Positions 5,837 through 6,941 of a stretch of DNA of 6,941 bases are shown here, in pieces. The position numbers were made by a program, and so were the translations under genes. The DNA is from Bryobacterales bacterium (lineage in GTDB: Bacteria; Acidobacteriota; Terriglobia; Bryobacterales; Bryobacteraceae): the NCBI GenBank assembly GCA_020853155.1, contig JADYZL010000565.1, positions 1-6,941 of the forward strand. Direction: 5' to 3'. The notes beneath the pieces were generated by a model. That model was given only the letters and a program-made list of their open reading frames with translations, was not told where the DNA came from and ran no database searches. The number at the start of each line of letters is the position of its first letter. Position 1 is the first letter of the stretch.

Positions 5837-6904
5837 ATGAACGAAGAGCCCGGCAGAATTCGCATTACCGCCGAAGACCTCGAACAGGTTGCAATCGCCG
5901 GTCCCGCGGACGCTCCCCTGGCGGAAGTTTCCGCACCCGGAACCGAGACCGCTTCCCGGACCTATGGCAATATCCGGGACACAGCATCCGCGGAACTGCC
6001 GCAGGCCGAAGGGAAAGGCAAGCTGTTCCTGCGCAGTTGGTTCTACCTCGGCGCGGCGGGGTTACTCGGGGCGCTGGCGGGATGGGGCGTTGTCGAACCT
6101 TTCTTTCAAGACGGCCTCGAATCCAACTGGGCGGATCTGCTGATGATTCCGTCCGTGGTCGCGGCCTTATGCACCGGTTGCGCCATGGCGGAAAGCGTCG
6201 TGGAGCGTTCCACCCGCAAGGCACTCATTCGCGGCACGATTGCCCTCGGCCTCGGCATCCCGCTCGGGTTCATCTTCAACTTCCTCGCGAATATCTTTTA
6301 CAACATCCTGCTTGCAATCGTCGCGGGGTCTGGCACGCTAACGCCGGAATCGCCCGCCTGGTGGGCCTGCCGCGCGCTGGCCTGGGTTCTGTTCGGCGCG
6401 AGCGCAGGCTTGGTGTATGGGGTGGTCGGCCTGAGCGGCAAGAAGCTGCTCTATGGCTTGCTGGGGGGGATGCTCGGAGCCGGCATCGGTGGCGTGCTCT
6501 TCGATCCCATCGCCATGGCCATGGATTCCGGCGCGCTGTCCCGCGGCGTCGGGTTCGGGCTGTTCGGCTTGGCCACCGGCGTGGCGATCGGCCTCGTCGA
6601 GAGCGCGCTCAAAGATCGATGGCTCTACGTTTCCGCCGGGCCGCTCGCCGGCAAGCAATTCATTCTCTACAAGCCCCTCACCACGCTCGGCCGCAGCCAG
6701 GGCTGTGACATCTATCTCTTCAAGGACCTCGCCATCCAGGAACTCCATGCCACGTTCGAAATGCGTGGCTCGCGCGTATGGGTGGTGGCGCACGGACCTG
6801 TGTATGCCTCCGGCCAGCCCATCAAACAGAAACTGCTGGAGAATCGCGAACTGCTGCGGATCGGCCGCTATAGCTTCCTGTATCAGGAGCGGCAGCGCCA
6901 ATGA
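5837..6904 (+). CDS. Six-TM integral membrane protein with C-terminal FHA domain
   Basis: A 355-residue protein from ATG 5837. This start is chosen because the purine-rich AGAAGGAAGG (5823-5832) sits 4 nt upstream; the frame stays open to a TTG at 5777, but that start has no such support. Residues 1-62 are soluble and acidic. Hydrophobic segments lie near 68-86, 99-118, 131-163 (one long or two short), 177-199, 203-222 and 236-255. Residues 263-352 form an FHA-like domain: LAGKQF (270-275), TLGRSQGCDI (283-292) with the phosphothreonine-contacting Arg286 and Ser287, then LHATFEM with His304. The usual SxxH serine is Gln301, and the usual Asn-Gly after it is replaced (YASGQP), so phosphopeptide binding may be altered. 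Six TM segments put both ends in the cytoplasm, near the JAMM and E1 proteins. It probably acts as a membrane scaffold or sensor (inference). It overlaps the next gene by 4 bp. Confidence 0.87.
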   Translation: MNEEPGRIRITAEDLEQVAIAGPADAPLAEVSAPGTETASRTYGNIRDTASAELPQAEGKGKLFLRSWFYLGAAGLLGALAGWGVVEPFFQDGLESNWADLLMIPSVVAALCTGCAMAESVVERSTRKALIRGTIALGLGIPLGFIFNFLANIFYNILLAIVAGSGTLTPESPAWWACRALAWVLFGASAGLVYGVVGLSGKKLLYGLLGGMLGAGIGGVLFDPIAMAMDSGALSRGVGFGLFGLATGVAIGLVESALKDRWLYVSAGPLAGKQFILYKPLTTLGRSQGCDIYLFKDLAIQELHATFEMRGSRVWVVAHGPVYASGQPIKQKLLENRELLRIGRYSFLYQERQRQ

Positions 6905-6941
6905 GCGCCCCTGTCTGCCCATATTGCCGCGCGCCAATGGA
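6901..6941 (+). CDS. Start of a CxxC zinc-binding protein (zinc ribbon or RING-like), cut by window end
   Basis: ATG at 6901 overlaps the FHA stop (ATGA), with AGGAG at 6885-6889 upstream. Thirteen codons are visible: MSAPVCPYCRAPM. CPYCRAPM is a typical zinc-knuckle opening of a zinc ribbon, rubredoxin-like, RING or other treble-clef domain. The close coupling makes it the sixth member of the operon. Too little is visible to choose among these; a RING-like identity would make it an E3 candidate. Confidence 0.6.
   Translation, partial: MSAPVCPYCRAPM

Overview
This is a high-GC bacterial window, roughly 60-65% GC by eye. Gene packing is dense, start and stop codons overlap, and spacers are short. 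Codon and protein style fit a soil-type Acidobacteriota (Solibacter/Bryobacter-like) or a similar lineage. This assignment is an inference from style only; no rRNA or marker gene is present.

Left part, minus strand (1-2130). There are two housekeeping-type genes. The first to be transcribed is an extended NAD(P)-binding SDR of the thioester-reductase / fatty acyl reductase type (2130-973). After 65 bp comes an RlmI/YccW-like 23S rRNA cytosine methyltransferase (907 to beyond base 1). The methyltransferase is cut by the window edge and lacks about its last quarter.

Divergent spacer (2131-2274). This 143-144 bp region separates the left genes from a plus-strand operon. It carries a 14-bp sequence present twice with a 16-bp period, overlapping weak sigma70-like promoter elements on both strands.

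Right part, plus strand (2275 to the end). This is a compact operon that looks like a bacterial ubiquitin-like conjugation system built at the membrane. In order it encodes: (1) a two-TM trypsin/HtrA-type serine protease without a PDZ domain; (2) an 89-residue YukD-like beta-grasp ubiquitin-like protein (Ubl) ending in a single glycine; (3) an E1-like ThiF-fold activating enzyme with an extra C-terminal domain; (4) a JAMM/MPN metalloprotease (deubiquitinase-like) with a C-terminal TM anchor; (5) a six-TM protein with a C-terminal, partly degenerate FHA domain; (6) the first 13 codons of a protein starting with a CxxC zinc-knuckle motif (zinc ribbon or RING-like; only the start is visible). Genes 3/4 and 5/6 overlap by 4 bp (ATGA), and genes 2/3 are separated by 5 bp.

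Reading of the whole (inference): E1 adenylates the C-terminal glycine of the Ubl, the Ubl is transferred to unknown targets, and the membrane-anchored JAMM enzyme removes it. The FHA/TM protein and the serine protease would place this at the inner membrane and may link it to phospho-signalling and proteolysis. No E2 is encoded in the window; it may lie downstream or be absent. Ubl-E1-JAB neighbourhoods are a known theme in prokaryotic comparative genomics. The combination with a TM serine protease and a six-TM FHA protein is the part most worth pursuing.
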